A stretch of DNA of 64,000 nucleotides. Source: Antedon bifida. Lineage: Eukaryota; Echinodermata; Crinoidea; Comatulida; Antedonidae. Shown in pieces: positions 42,001 through 57,000 of this stretch. A model generated the notes under the pieces. The model saw only the letters and a list, made by a program, of their open reading frames with translations, was not told the DNA's origin and did no database searches. The stretch lies in assembly GCA_963402885.1 (NCBI GenBank), contig OY727100.1:17391395-17455394 (forward strand). The letters are read 5' to 3'. The number at the start of each line of letters is the position of its first letter. Positions within the stretch are counted from its first letter, which is position 1. The position numbers and the translations under genes were made by a program.

Positions 42001-45000
42001 GCCTGTCTGAGCATCGTCAAAATATGGACAGCTGTCATTCATTGGTGCTGTAGTAATGTTATTCCCATCAGGCTGTGGACGATCGATACCATAGACACAG
42101 TAGTAACCAGGATCACATTCGTCAGTTGGCGATTCAAGGTGTTCTGAATCACAGTACCATCCACCATCGCATGGTTTACACTGGCTTAGCTCATAATTTC
42201 CTTCCTGGTCGCTGTAAGTCCCACGAGGACACGATTGTAAATCATAGCCTAAAAACATAATTTTTTATGAATATTTCAAGCTTCGAAACTATTACAAATA
42301 TAACTTTTTTACCAATTGCAAGTGTAATAAATAGTGTGCAAGAAAAAGACTTACAAAGTGATGATAAGAATAGTGATATATCAACCAACCTGTGCCTTGT
42401 GGACAGTAGTATCCTCTTGGACAGATCTCCTTTGATCCTTGAATTTGACAGAAGTAACCTGCAGGGCACTCATAACACATCTCTGCATGAGTATGGTTCA
42501 CCTCACTGTTATTTCGGCATGGTATAGGATAAGCAACACCGCCAGGACAGTAGTTTCCAATTGGACAGAATGTGTCATTTGGTTCCTGATGGATCGTTCC
42601 AGGCGGGCAGTAATAACCTGTGGAGAATGAAAAAAAGCATAAACAAATTTTGTCTTTTTTGAATAATGGAGATATATGAATAATACATACTCTGAAGTTT
42701 CATCTAAAATTTACAATGGTGCTGTTTTGAATGCGAACATTCTTGAAACATGTTCAGCATTAGAATACACTAGCAGGGGGGTATTATACCTCCCTAACAC
42801 TAGGATGCAAAACATGTTATGGTAGGCATACCACAAATGAAAACTGGTTTAATCTGGGAACTACAAAGATTGGACCATCAGAAAGAATTAGTTACAATCT
42901 TGGAAAATTTCAAAGATTAGAATATCTGAAGGAATTGGTTACAATCTTGACAAGCTATGACAGGTCAAAGATCAATACATACCAATAGCACAATATCCTG
43001 TTGGCTCAGTCAACCCTTCAGTTTCACAGTACATGCCACCAGTGCATGGGTAACAATCACCAGCAGAGGCCAGGTTAGTCTCATTAGAATAGGTTCCTAA
43101 AAAGAAAAGAATAATAAATTATTTATGGTTTTCTTAAGTCAGTAGGTCCCAACATGAGGGCTATAAAACTCCAAGAAAACTAGGGACCTGCTTAAAATGT
43201 GAAGGCTTGTGGAAACTTAAGGTGTCATGCTATAATTTTACTCCAAAAAAAAAAAGCATGTTTAAAATACTGTAACGCAGTCCGAGATTACAATTTCTGA
43301 GCAACTAGTTTTTGATCACAATAGACTACCTCACCAAGTTACATGGTAATACACCTTTTCAGAAACTGTGTTATTATCAACCATTTAATTTAGGCTTATT
43401 TCCACACATACTATATTCTAATACAAACCTCTTGGACAAGGCTCTGGGTCAAAGGTTGCATTTGGACAGAAATGACCAACAGGACAATCCAGTTCATCTT
43501 CGTGGACTGATCCTTCTGGACAATAATACCGCTCCAAGCATGGGCCACTTGGTTCTATCAGGTTGTACCCTTCGCAGTAGTAACCTATAACAATGATATG
43601 TATATGTACAATATAACTAGACTACAAAGTTTTGGTTTAATAAGTCAGCATGTTGGAGATAATTTGAGATGTATTGGCAGATTACAGATTGCCTTTTCAA
43701 CTTGTGCGAAGTTATTCAATGATTAGTTTAAACAGAGGGAGATTAGTTCATACATGCACAACATTATTTGGGTGTAGGTAGGGTAGAAGAAACCAACCTT
43801 TAGTACAATTAAGACATTCATCGACAGCTTCCAACATTTGCACTGGTGAATATGTTGATGGTGGACATCTTTCTGGCTCATCAGTTCCTTCAGGACAGAA
43901 GTATCCTTCTGGACAAACATTAGCATCAGTGTCCTGATCTGGTGTGCCATCAACAGCATTTCGTCGACAGAAATACCTGTAAAAACAAAAAAAAGAAAAT
44001 GTCCGATGTGTAGAAAACTTGAGTTATACTGCATTTCGTCTAGCAACAGTAACCATTAATTTGACAGAAACAAATCTCAATATTCAAAATTTTATATTAC
44101 TGACCCTGCGGAACACAATTTAGTGTATGTAGTCTGAGCCTCCTCATCACAATAATAGCCACCAGGGCATGGGTTACAGTCATCCGTCTCGTTCAGGCCA
44201 GTACGGTTACTGAATGTACCTCTTGGACACTTGAACTCATAAGCGTATCGCGTGCCAGCTGGACAATAATAACCTGTTGAAAAAATATTTTGAGATAAAG
44301 TTACTGGTAATGATGATAAATGAATTATTTACTGATGATAATGTTAATAGTAATTGTGTGATAACCAAAAACAAATAACAAATAACTTTTACCTGCAGGG
44401 CAAGTGGAATTCTGAAAGAGTACCACTGGTTCCAAAGTATTATCACAATAGTAACCTTGAGGGCATTCTTTACATGACCCTTGACCTTCTTGATCTTGGT
44501 ATGTTCCGGACACACAACGCACTGGTTCAATGCTACCAACCTCGCAAAAATGACCTTTAGATGAAGGTGTTGAAATTATAACAGTTATTGAATACATACA
44601 ACTATGCACACTCCAGATATAACAATGGTAGAACAATTACATTGCATTTCAGTTGAGTACAATAATGCTATTGTTTTAACAATGCTATCCAGATTGAAGA
44701 ATTGGGAGAGGCATTAGATCTAACACAATAAAATACAATACAACAATATTATATTGTTTTATTTTATCTTAGATCAAGATTAGAACAGGATCTTTTTTGT
44801 TCCCGTTATTGTATTGTTAGTAATGAGTAAAACAATAATTTGATTATATTAAAAAATAAACATTGAATATTAAAACATACCTATTGGGCAAGTATAATCT
44901 GGTGGGTTTTGAATTTCCTGGCCTTCAGGGCAATAATAGCCTACAGTACACTTGTCATCAGGGTATATATTGCCGTACCCTTCACAGTAGTATCCTTCTG

Positions 45001-48000
45001 AACAGCTAATACAATCAGATAGCTCTGTAGGAACAGAAATAATCATTACAATACAATTGACAAAACATCAACAATTGCAAATGATGTGAAAAAACTGCTG
45101 TCTAAAAAAAGGTACATAATAAATGATATGGTTATGTTAAGTTATTAGGCTGTTTTCTTTGAATTGTATATTTTTTGTAAATGTTTTTCATATTTTCGTT
45201 CCAACACTTCACCTGCACCGAAGACCAGAGTACTGTAGCTTTGGTTGAGGTGCAAGTTTAGCATGTTATTGGACACCCTGCCTAAATGAGTAAATATATA
45301 GTATTAGTAGTAAATTTACAGTAATGAACATTACCTTTATTGCCGGTTGTGTTGAGGTAGGTTCCTGGTGGACATGTGATACCTTCCCAACTTCCGGATG
45401 GACAGAACTGACCAGAAGGACATATACCACCTGATAATTAATCAAAACATAGTGTTCACATACAGTAATATTTTTCACATGCTTTGTAATGTGATATTGA
45501 ACATCACATTTACTTGAATTTACTTACTTAAATTTGTCCACAATTTCAGTTTAACAAAACTACCATAAGATTCTTAAACAACCCATTGTTATTTTGTTTT
45601 AAAAGAAATAAATGTTAACTTGAATTGAAAATTTTAATAATTCTCAAATTCACTTTATTATCTTTAAGAACAAAAAAGAAAAAATTTAATGGTTTTTCAG
45701 AAGACTCTGATCAGGGAGTTCTAATTACAACTCCCTGCTCTGACCTAATGATAAATTATGCTCTAAGCAGACAACTCCCTGCTCACAACTCACAAAGGCT
45801 ACATTGCACTTTGTAAACAATGAGCCATGCTTTATTACTTCAATCATAGGGCTTTCAGAATAAACTGTGATTGGTTAATACTGATTGGCTAGACTTTTTA
45901 TATTGGCTACCATTATACTGGGAATATTTTTCCCATTCCTGATGGTGGTATAAAACATATACATATTGATGTATTGTGTACAGTATTTCATTGCTTGGAT
46001 TATGAATATTTTTATCAATTTTTATTTTTGATACATTACTTTTCAAAGTGTACCAAGAACAGAAAACTGTCTTGTCTATGATTTGACTAACACCATCCTG
46101 TAATTATATTGTAACTGAATATTTAAAGAAAGCCGTTTTGTCTGATGACATACTTTGCATATTCCTACTTTTTACTTACCCGTGCTGTCTTCCGGTTTGC
46201 TAATACTAGCCCCAAGAACACAATAATACCCTTCTGAGCAATTGCCTGTTGGGTAGGATAACTGAGACGAAGCACAGTACATGCCAGGTAGGCATTCAAG
46301 AGGCTGTGAAGACCCTTCTGGGCAGTATTGGCCTGGTACGCAGTGACCACCTTGGGAAGGGTTTGTTGGCTGAGCAGCAATAGAGCCATTTAGACAGTAC
46401 CAACCAGGATCACATAAGTCAGTAGGCCATTCAAGGCCAGGTGTTCCACAGTATGACCTGTGTTAAATGAAGAAAGAAGAATAACATATTGTGGTATAAA
46501 AGAACATTTGCATGGAAATGCTATCTTTATTTTGCCTATAAAACTAAAGATCAAAATAAAACATACTTAGTTTAAAATGTTTGCATAAAACATTGATGTT
46601 GAAGCCTTCATAGCACAATGTAAAATAATATATTTCCGTCAAGCAACATTTAAACTTACCCTGGTAAACAGACAGTACAATCTGAAGGTTGATATCGTTC
46701 TGTAAGATTGTTAAATGTGCCTTCAGGACAAGGATGCTCATAGGCTGTCGCTGTGTTCAATTCACAGTAGTAACCAGGAGGGCAGGCTTCTGGTACGGTT
46801 GTATTAATAGTACAGTAGAAACCAATTGGGCAGTTCTCACAACTTGACTGTCCAGTCTCGTTTTGGTAGGATCCTGCATTGCAGGCTGATGGCATGCCAG
46901 AACCTACTGGACATTCATATCCTATGGATAATAATTCAAATAAATCATTACTCTTTCTGTGTCTCTATAGCCAAAGTGTGTGAAGTATACAGAAAGTAAA
47001 TAATTATGAAGATACAGCCCATAATGTGGGAATTAGAAATATGATGCACATTTGGCAGTTGTTTGTGTGTTTGTATTGATGGTGTGGTAGTTAACAATTA
47101 CCATAACTAACTACAGAAAAATAAGTGTGCTCTATAGTATGAGGATGAAAGTGATAAATGCTGTTGTATTGGAGAAAAATCCTACTTTACCTAGAACACA
47201 GGTTATAATACTGTACCTGTTGGACAGATTCCACCAATAGCAGAATCAGATGGCTGGAATTCAGAAGATTTCCCCAGGCAATAAAAGCCAGCACTGCAGT
47301 CAGGACCTGGTCCGGTCATATTGTAATTGGGACAGTACTTGCCGGCATCACAATCAATACAGTCATCCAGGCTTTTTCTGGACTGTTCAGTGCTGTACAG
47401 AGATTACAGTAATGATTATCAATCCCATTATGAAAAATGAAATATGCAATTTTTTTAAGTGTATTTTTCAAAATATATCTCAAAATTAGATATTTTAATC
47501 ATTAGCCAATATGACACCTATTCATTTACACATTTGCAAAGTAGTTAAACCATAGGTCTATCATGCTATGTAGCTAAAGCTATTGAATTGAAATTTGTAC
47601 TGGGAAGGATTTTTTTTTTAAATCACAGAGTGTGGGGTGTGATTGAAGAGGGGTGGCGGTTGGTGAGTATAGGGAGATATTGGCATCCAGGAGTTATGAG
47701 ACCTATCAAATTAATCAGAATTGTACTGAAGATTTTAAACTAAATTTGAAACCCACCCTGGGGCGAGTATAATTGCTAGTAATGTATAGAATTATCAATA
47801 AACAGCCAATCCTAAGATCAAAGGCGAGCTCAGCATCCTATGGTTCGATTGCCTTGACTGGACTATAGATTAATATCAGAGAATCTCATTTGAAATGGAG
47901 AAGTTTTAACATTTGTCCATCAATTTTACTGATTATCTGGCTTGAGAGAGAGAGAGCATGACATGACAACAAAAGGCGCAAAAATTAGATCCTCAGTCAA

Positions 48001-51000
48001 TTGAATCAAGGAAGGTGAGCAAACTACAAAATATTTTGTTTGGATTAGGAAAATCGAAAAATTAAAAACTAATAAAATGGGAAATTAGTAACAAGCCCAA
48101 CAGATATTTTAAAATAGCAAGTACAACATTTCAAAAGCTTATACGCAAACACTTCCATAAGCTCTGAACAAATTAAAACATACCTTTCTGAATCTGAAAA
48201 GCTTTCGTAAGGAGAAAAACAAATTTGCGAAGGTTGCGTTACTATATGAATGTATAAAGGCCATTTTAATGATGGAAAAAAATCACCTGGATCAAATGGT
48301 CTTAAGTGTAGAATTGTATGTGCGGTTTTTGAGATAATTAAAATGTTGCTTTGTAATAGGCTAATTGAAAGTTTTAACTTTCAATAATTATCCTTTTCAC
48401 AAAAAACGACAGAAAATTTAAATAATTGGTGCCCCATTACACTTCTGAACACAAGCGATAGATTAAATTATTAAATCAGTAGTGAATTAAGACCAAGAAG
48501 GTTATAAAATGCTGTTTTGCCAGTGAAAAAATAAAAGTGCTGGTTTCTGCCACAAAAGAGGAACAAAATGCATCTAGAATAAACAATGGGCATGCCAGAT
48601 GCGCATTGTGGAAAAAATGTGTGCCAATTTTGTCTTTTAGTAAACCAAAAGAGGTCTGGTAGTAGAGCATAAATGGTAGTCTGATGCACACCAAGTACCA
48701 GGATGTTTTTTTTGTATTTCCAAACAATTAGGAAAAAGTGCACCTTTAGCAGATGATCACGGTAAATGGAAGATCTTGCTGTACGATATTCAGCTTTTCA
48801 AGTTTCTTCGAATAAGATCCCTGTTCAAATAACTGTTTTGAATTGCTGAATTATTTGTTTACAAAATCAATTGATTTTCTAATTTTCAAGTGAAAGATAA
48901 TATTTACCCATATGTTCCTGGAGGACATGGTGTGGGTGATCCACTTCCCTCAGGGCAATAAAAGCCTTCAGGGCATAGTCCATAATCGGTACTGGTCGTG
49001 TCATCAAATGGGCCTGATTCATGCGCCTTTCTATCTGACCAATATCCAGCTGATATATTTCCATCTGGTTCTGTCAAGCCAGAAATGCTACAATACATCC
49101 CTAAATGAAGTACGGTCAAAAGAGGCGATTTAACGATATAATAATATACAAGTTCTTGTATAGCGCCGAATTCCAAAATGAATGGATCATTGCTCAACAA
49201 CATGCTTCTCCCCTAAGGGTTACATCATGTCAGTGCAGCCACTTTAAGGCACTCTCTCATCTGTCCACAACACAGTGGCTATGTGTGAACTAGCACTCTC
49301 GTCTGTCCACAACAGAGTAAAGAAGAAGATTTGTAGAACCATGGAGCGAATGAGCCTCGAAACCTTGCCGATGTTATGGCTAAGGATTACGGTTCCAATC
49401 TCTCGGCCTTCCATTCACCAGACATACACCCTTAGAGATGTTACGCATCAAGACAAGAGGGAGGTGGTGAACATTCATCAGAGCGTACATTTATTCCTTT
49501 CATGCCCAGCGATCTGCGATTAACCATCCCACTGTTTACCCTCTAAAAATCAGTTTCATGGTTTATCGGTAAACACAACATTAAGTAATTATATAATGTT
49601 ACACTTCAATTCAAATTAGAAATGAAGACTTTCCTACCTGGTAAACATTCAGCGCAAGCATCTTCTGTTTCCAATTTTTCATGAGCACCAAAATATCCTT
49701 TAGGACATGGGACTGGATCAGACGGTGCCTCTGACCCACCAAGACAATAAGAGCCTAGAAAGAATGAAAATGTTAATCTACATCTATAGGTAGTGACAAT
49801 AATGTCATGGTAAATAATCCTACTTTCATATTAGATAAAATAAAACAAAAGACTAATACTTAAATATATTTTAAATACATTACCAAATTCTAACAAACAA
49901 TTGTACTGGATTAAACAAAATGACATGATGTTGAGAGGAAGTTGGACTATCAATGATAAACTTACCTTGAGGACACAATACAGGATCATTGTCTGGTACA
50001 CAATGGTAACCTGGTAGACAGTCTAAACAAGCGTCCATACCAGTCTCATTTGCATAAGTACCAGGTGGACAGCCTAGTTCTTGCTTACCATCTGGGCAAT
50101 AATGTCGTTTTGCACATATGTTTCCTGTGATGTTATCATTTGGGTTCATACGATCCGCTCCCGATATACAGTAGTACCCTGCTTGGCACTGACCTTTAAA
50201 TATAATAAACACTATAATGTAAACAATTTTAAAAATCTCAGAAACCAAACATGCCGTAGAAACATAATCTATTTCATTCTATGTTCATACTTTGCATAAA
50301 AATGTTGAAAAAATAAAATAAAACACACAAATGTCTGAACTTAACATGACCTAAAGTGCACTAAAACAGCAAGGACCCAAACAACAGTTACAGTTACAAG
50401 AAATTATAATTTTGGCATTCACTTAACCCTTCAACTGTTCTTCAAAAATATTGGAGACCAAGTTAATTGTCTGTTGTCCCTTTTTTAAAATAATGCGTAT
50501 AGTGTACTATTTGATCAGTAAAACCACTAGTTTGTATTCTCAGATATGACAAATCTATTAAATTTGCATATTTATGTATAGTAATTTGCATATTTATTTA
50601 TAGATTTTTGCATATATATGTATACAAACTTATTGACTAAATAAACAAACCTGTTTTATCAGAAAGACCAGTTGCATCACAGTAATAGCCAGGGTCACAG
50701 TCAATACAATCTTCCTCTGCAGTAGCCCCTCTGTAATCCATGTAAGTACCCTTAGGACACTCTACCATACTGGTCGCACCCTCAGGGCAGTACCTACCCT
50801 CATGACACTGATCGCCCCATGTTAAACGTACAAAGCCTATAAACAAATTGTACAAATACTAATAAAGTAATAAATGACATCACCTAGCAAGAAAAGTAAA
50901 AGAATCGATATGGATCAGAACAACAGAAAAACAACATGAACAGAGACCAGAGAGGACAAAAACTCTTATGATGGCATGCTACTCAGTTGCACCCATAAAC

Positions 51001-54000
51001 ATCCAAAGGGTGGGCACCAGTGAAAAGCTGACACAAGAACAGAGAGCAACAACACAAGAAAGCATCGAGATACGATGAGTGAATTCGAACTATCAACATA
51101 TCACTCGCGTGAACAAGGCAACCTATGCTTGTAGTCTATGTTTTATTGTTTACCAAAAGGAAAAAATACAAACATAATTTCTTCAGACATTATCATGAAT
51201 TTACAGAGACTAGAATATCTGTAAGAAGAATGTTAATTTACCATTTGAAGTATCATTATTATAGACAGGATTATCAAACTCAGCACCCTCGTAGCAGATG
51301 TGCCCAGCTTTGCAGTCACCAGTAACAGTTGTCTGGCCTGTGCCAGAACAGTACTTCCCAACAGGACAGATTGTACAGTTGTCAATGCTTATCTGGTAAG
51401 GCACTTCTGAGTAGGTTCCTACATGACACAACTCATAGATGAACGCTCCAGAACCACAATATGTACCTGATAACAAAATGAAGGGTGTTGTAAAAACAGA
51501 AAATACTTGATGGAAAAAAACAGTTACTTAAGTTACTTCTGTAAGATTAAACCCACATGGTTAGTAATTAGTTAGTCATTATATCAAACACATTAAGTAT
51601 GTGGAATATGAGCAAATTCCTGCAGTTTCAGACAGGTATATTAAATATTTTTACTAAATTTAGGGAATTATGCAAATTTAACACTTTATACTGTTTGTTG
51701 ATAGCCAGTAGTGTTTTCCCCCTATTTATTTTGTATTTGAGGACAATAAAATATTGATTGATAAACAATTACCGGCAGGACAGGCAGTCTGATTCGTCAT
51801 TCCTTCCATCGGACAATAAAATCCTGGATCACATACAGTACAATTCCCTTGTCGATCAAATGGCTGATACGTTCCTTGGCTACATGGAAAAGACTGTGTT
51901 GATCCTTCTGGGGCATAGTAACCTGGCAATGCGAACGTGTCAGGAGTTGGAGTAGATGAGCCACTCACACAGTAATACCCGGCCTCACATGGACCAGTGG
52001 GCTCTGAAAAATTGAATAGATTTATATTATGTTATGTGAAAACATTAAGAAACATTGTAAGGCACTTTATATAGTTCTTCAAAAGTGAAAATTTAAAATT
52101 GTTAAGCCTACCTGGTGTTCGTGCATTGCTGCAGTAATACCCTGGATCACATTGCCTGCAGCCATGGTAGTTCACCGCACCAGATACATTACTGTACGTT
52201 CCTTCTGGACATGGACTACTTTCAAATGAACCTAAAAAAGAAGTTTCATTAGCTGCTGCCTGCACTGTAAACTGAACACAGGTTACTATACTTTTGTATA
52301 CTATGTCTATGTCAAAGTACATTTTATGCGTGTGATTTGATTAGTATTAAATGAATTTTGCACTGGTTTTTGGAGAGTTTGCAGTCTTCAAAATAGTCTG
52401 CTAGGGAATTGACTGTATTCTAATTCTAATAAACTGCTGTACTAATTGAATTATAATACTTTGGAACTGTATACGCCTAGAATTACAGACACTAAAACTT
52501 GGTTCCCACTAGCGACCCAACTATAAGCCTATTTCCAAAATCTTGCACTACACATCCAACCGTCAAAATTACAAAATAAAAATTTTAAATACCAAGTATA
52601 CAGTAGCCACCAGGGGGGCATATCTCTCCTGTCACTCCATCAGTTGGGCTTGACTTGTATGCACCCTCATAGCAAAGATATCCTGCATCACAGGGTGCTC
52701 TAGGTGTAGTAAGGCCTGGAGCATCACAGTACCATCCTGGGTCACACAGCGGACAGCCTTCCAACAACTCAATTTCTGTAAAACAAAAAAAGGTTTTATT
52801 ATTATACAACATGTTTAATTCATACACACATCTGATTGGTTAATAGCTCTGAGTGTGATTGTATGTAGTAAGGTCAGCATATGTAGCTTAAAAATACCAA
52901 TACTGTAGAGTATGTAGAGTGAATCGTATTGTTATTGGAGAACACTAAAATAGTTTTGGAACGTTTGCAACTTACCTGTTGTATTGCCATATCGTCCAGC
53001 AGGGCAAGGGGTAGCTGCAGAAGAGTTGCCAGGGCAATAATATCCCCGAGGGCAAGAGACAGGATTACCGGTACCAAGTGGGCAATAGAAACCAGCTGGA
53101 CAATCAAGACAGTCTGCAAGTGTTTCTCCACCATATGTACTGATGTAAGTAGTAGCTGGACATGGTTCCTAAAAAAAACAGAAATTGTAAGCATTCAAAA
53201 GTGAAATATAACTGTGGTCTACCTGGCTCTGAATATGTTTAATATTAAAAGTAGGGTAGGGTATGAAATTTCTGTAAGCAGACAAACACGCATTTCTAAT
53301 CATCGGTTGAAAACTTCCATTTGTTTATATGTGATATTATAATATGTTATATGACAGATTCTCTCCTTTTAAGTATATTACTTTGTTTGCACAAAAACGT
53401 TGTCCCTTTTGTAAATAACTATACAGTATACAAATAGATTCCTATTGATATGCGCCAAAATAAATAACACACTGTCACTCTATACATTTCATTCAGATTC
53501 TGAGAGTTCTAATAATTACATATTCATTTAACATTACTGTTAAATCAATTACCTGCTTTGAACCATATGAACCAATATTGACCGGGTTTACTCCATACGG
53601 ATTTGTAAAGTTAGTAGGGCAAATATAACCCGGTAAGCACAATCCTGAGGGACTGTCAACACCTTCCAAACAATAGGAACCGGCATCGCACAGTGTACAG
53701 TCTGTGACTGCTTCTAGTCCAGTGCCTGGATTGTATGTTCCTATTGGACAGTTAATTTCTTCAGGGGTGGCTAAAAAATAAAGATAATAAAAAAAATAAA
53801 TTAAAAGTTGCATAATTTCAACATAAAATTATTTGTATTTTGTCGTTTATTTAGTTAGGATATTTTTTCAGCAATTTCATTCAATGGTTAAATCGTAACA
53901 ACTGAGAAATCTTTCTTAACTTCACTTTATTTCTTTTTGGAAACACATGGTGTACCCACAAACCTTACTTTACTAGTGTTTATTCACACTGCCCTTTAAA

Positions 54001-57000
54001 CAATATTGTGTATGTTATTGCCAATTATGGGGATATTTACTATATCAGGTTTATCATATACAATAGATTTGATAACATTTGTACTATATTACCTTCAGGG
54101 CAGTAATGAGCCATACTGCAATCAGTAGCATCGTCTAGTGAGTGAAGTCCGGCAGGACAGTATTTACCAGCTGTACATCGTTTATTGTTCAACATATCAG
54201 TTTCTGATGTAGAATTACTGTCACAGTAGTACCCAGCCTCACATGTCTTACACTCGCTCTGACCAGGCTCCGAGTACATTCCAGTGCCGCATTCGTAAGG
54301 GTTAATTGTTGCAACTCCGCACCAGTAACCAGCAGTACATGCTATACAGTCATCCTGGTATTTTGCTGACTCTCCTTCTTGCATGTTTGTGTTGATGTTC
54401 ATTCCATAAGGCATGTATGTACCGGCTGAACAATTTATGGGTGTTACGGTGCCATACTCACAGAAATTACCTTAAAAAAGAGATTAAAAGTCCTATAAAT
54501 TACAATTGTCAATGTTAGTTGGGTTTTGGCCTGGGTTTAGAAGATTTCCAGTATTAAGGAAGTCTGGGTTAGGGAGAGTAACTGTATTTGCCAAATGCTT
54601 TTCATAAACAAATTTTAAAGTTTACCTGTGAATATGTGGAGTGAAGGGTGGTTTGGTGTCTAAAGACCTTTCAGTGGAAATATTTTTTCCAATGAATGTG
54701 ACCTTAAGGCTTAGGTCAAGAGAATTACCTTGGGTGCAGTTTTTACAATCTCCTTCGTCATCTTTTCCATAGTCCAGATTGTAAGTTCCATTTGGACAGG
54801 CAAACTCTTCAGCAAATGCTGTTCCCTCTGGGCAGTAGTATCCTGGAGGACACAGGGCTGTTTCTTCTGGTTCTCCACCTAATCCATTGGTTAATAAATG
54901 TTAAAATTAATGTTGTTTTCATAAACATAAATGGCATTTTGGTTCACAAAAATGATGAAATGTACAATCAAATTTTAGCCCATACCTACCCAGTCACAAA
55001 AGATATTGCTAGTGATCTAATCTGTTTGTTTGTTATTGTTGAAAATTAGACTTAAATAATCCTTATTTTACTACTATATCAACATATTCCAAACATTTAA
55101 AATGAAAAGTAAAATGCATACCTAAGCAGTAGTAGGTTGGTGTGCAAAGAGTACAATGGGATGCATCACTAAGGTTAGACAAGGGTGAAAATGTGCCTGG
55201 TGCACATGGGAACCGATCTGGACTGGGTGTCTGGGCCGGACAGTAGTAGCCTGGCTTGCACGGTTGAGGCCCATTTACAGTATCATCTGCAAAGAAACAT
55301 TTATTTAAATATTAACATTTTTGTTGAAACTACTATAACTTACAACTGTAATAATTAGATTGCATTTTTGTTATTTAATGTTTTATTCAATCTCATTAAA
55401 AGGTTGTTAAATGTTCAAGATTATAAAAGCTGAAACCCTATAACCCGATATAAAAGCATCATGTTCATATGGGCACATTGTTTTTGTCACATAAAGTTTG
55501 AAAACCCTGGATCCGTCTCTGTTGGTAACTGAGTTTTAAAAACAGAGTTCTAAAATGTAAAACTGAAAAATACTAAGAAAGAGTTTCTCAATGCAGTATT
55601 GTTTACATATTATTCTTTACTATGCATCATTCCAACAATATTTTCTTTTAAATTATGAACATAATATTTTGTACAGTACATTTTAAAACATTTGACATCA
55701 ATGTCGCCATATTCATAAAACTGCAGTTGCTTTCACACCTTCGGTAATAATGGAAAGAGACTTACTGAGACCAGCTGTTCCCCAGCCACAGTACATGCCT
55801 GGTGGACACACAGTGCATTGCTCTGATGATGGAAGGTCAGTTCTGCCAGTGTATGTTCCAGGTGGACATGGATATTCAGTATCTATAATGGTACCTTGTG
55901 GACAGTAATAACCTGAAAAATGGAAAGATTTGCATCATTGACATTTAATGGTATTATAGCTGTGTAATTTCAGTTTTACACCCACAGACACATGCCGGTA
56001 TTATGGCTATGCATTACGGTTCCACTGTCTTAACCACTCGGCCACTCACTCAGTTATTAGTTCAAAGTACTGCTTCATGACAAGTAAAATGTGCAAATGA
56101 TTTTTTGTTACAAATATCAATTTACCTTCAGCACATGGATGTGTACTATTTGAAGATCCTGAGAGAGGACATGAGCGTCCTTGATCACACAGCTTACAGT
56201 TGTATTCGTGGCCTGCCCCTTCATCTGGGTTGTATGTACCAGGAAGGCAGCTTTGGGGCTGAGTGTTAGGCTCTGCAGCGCTTCCATATGGACAATAAGT
56301 TCCAGATGGGCATGTCTTACACTGGGAGGAATTCTTAAAGCCCATAGCATCACTGTAACACAAATTATAAACATTAACTTTGTTCAAGGCAAAATAAGCA
56401 ACTCCTTAGAATTTTTTTTTTTTTAGAACAAAAATACAACATTGCAAATTATAGTTAAAATCAGAAATTTTTTATTTAATTACCACAAAAATAATTTTAA
56501 ATAATTGGCCTAATATACTTACCCATAAGTACCAAGTGGGCAAGAATTTTGATATGCACTAGACTGTCCTTCTAAGCAGTAGAAACCAGCTGGACATTCA
56601 TTGCCGTCATACTCAGATGTCCCCTCTCCACAATAGTAACCACTAGGGCAATTTTTGCAGCCATTGCTAGCTGATGTTTGATTGACCTCGTCATTGTAAG
56701 TTCCTCCTGGACATGGGAACGCGGTCGAGAAAGTGGTTCCTAGTGGGCAATAGTGGCCAGTCGGACATTCTTTGTCAATATATTTAGTTTCGCCAGGACC
56801 AGCGCAATAAAATCCTACATAAAAATAGAAAAAATAGTTGGGTTAAAGCAGAAAAAAGCAAAAATAAATAAGAAAAATGTGTTATGCCTTGGGGAACGAA
56901 CCTCAAACAGGTGCATGTCCTAATCTGTGGTTGAGATCTCTCTGATAAAACATTTTATTTGGGTATTAGCACTAGGAAGGCACTCCTGGTTTGTTCTGTA

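Noticed and set aside
48471-48743. 90-codon minus-strand open frame in the longest intron
   Set aside because: No Cys module pattern. x93 and x94 already join in phase without it.
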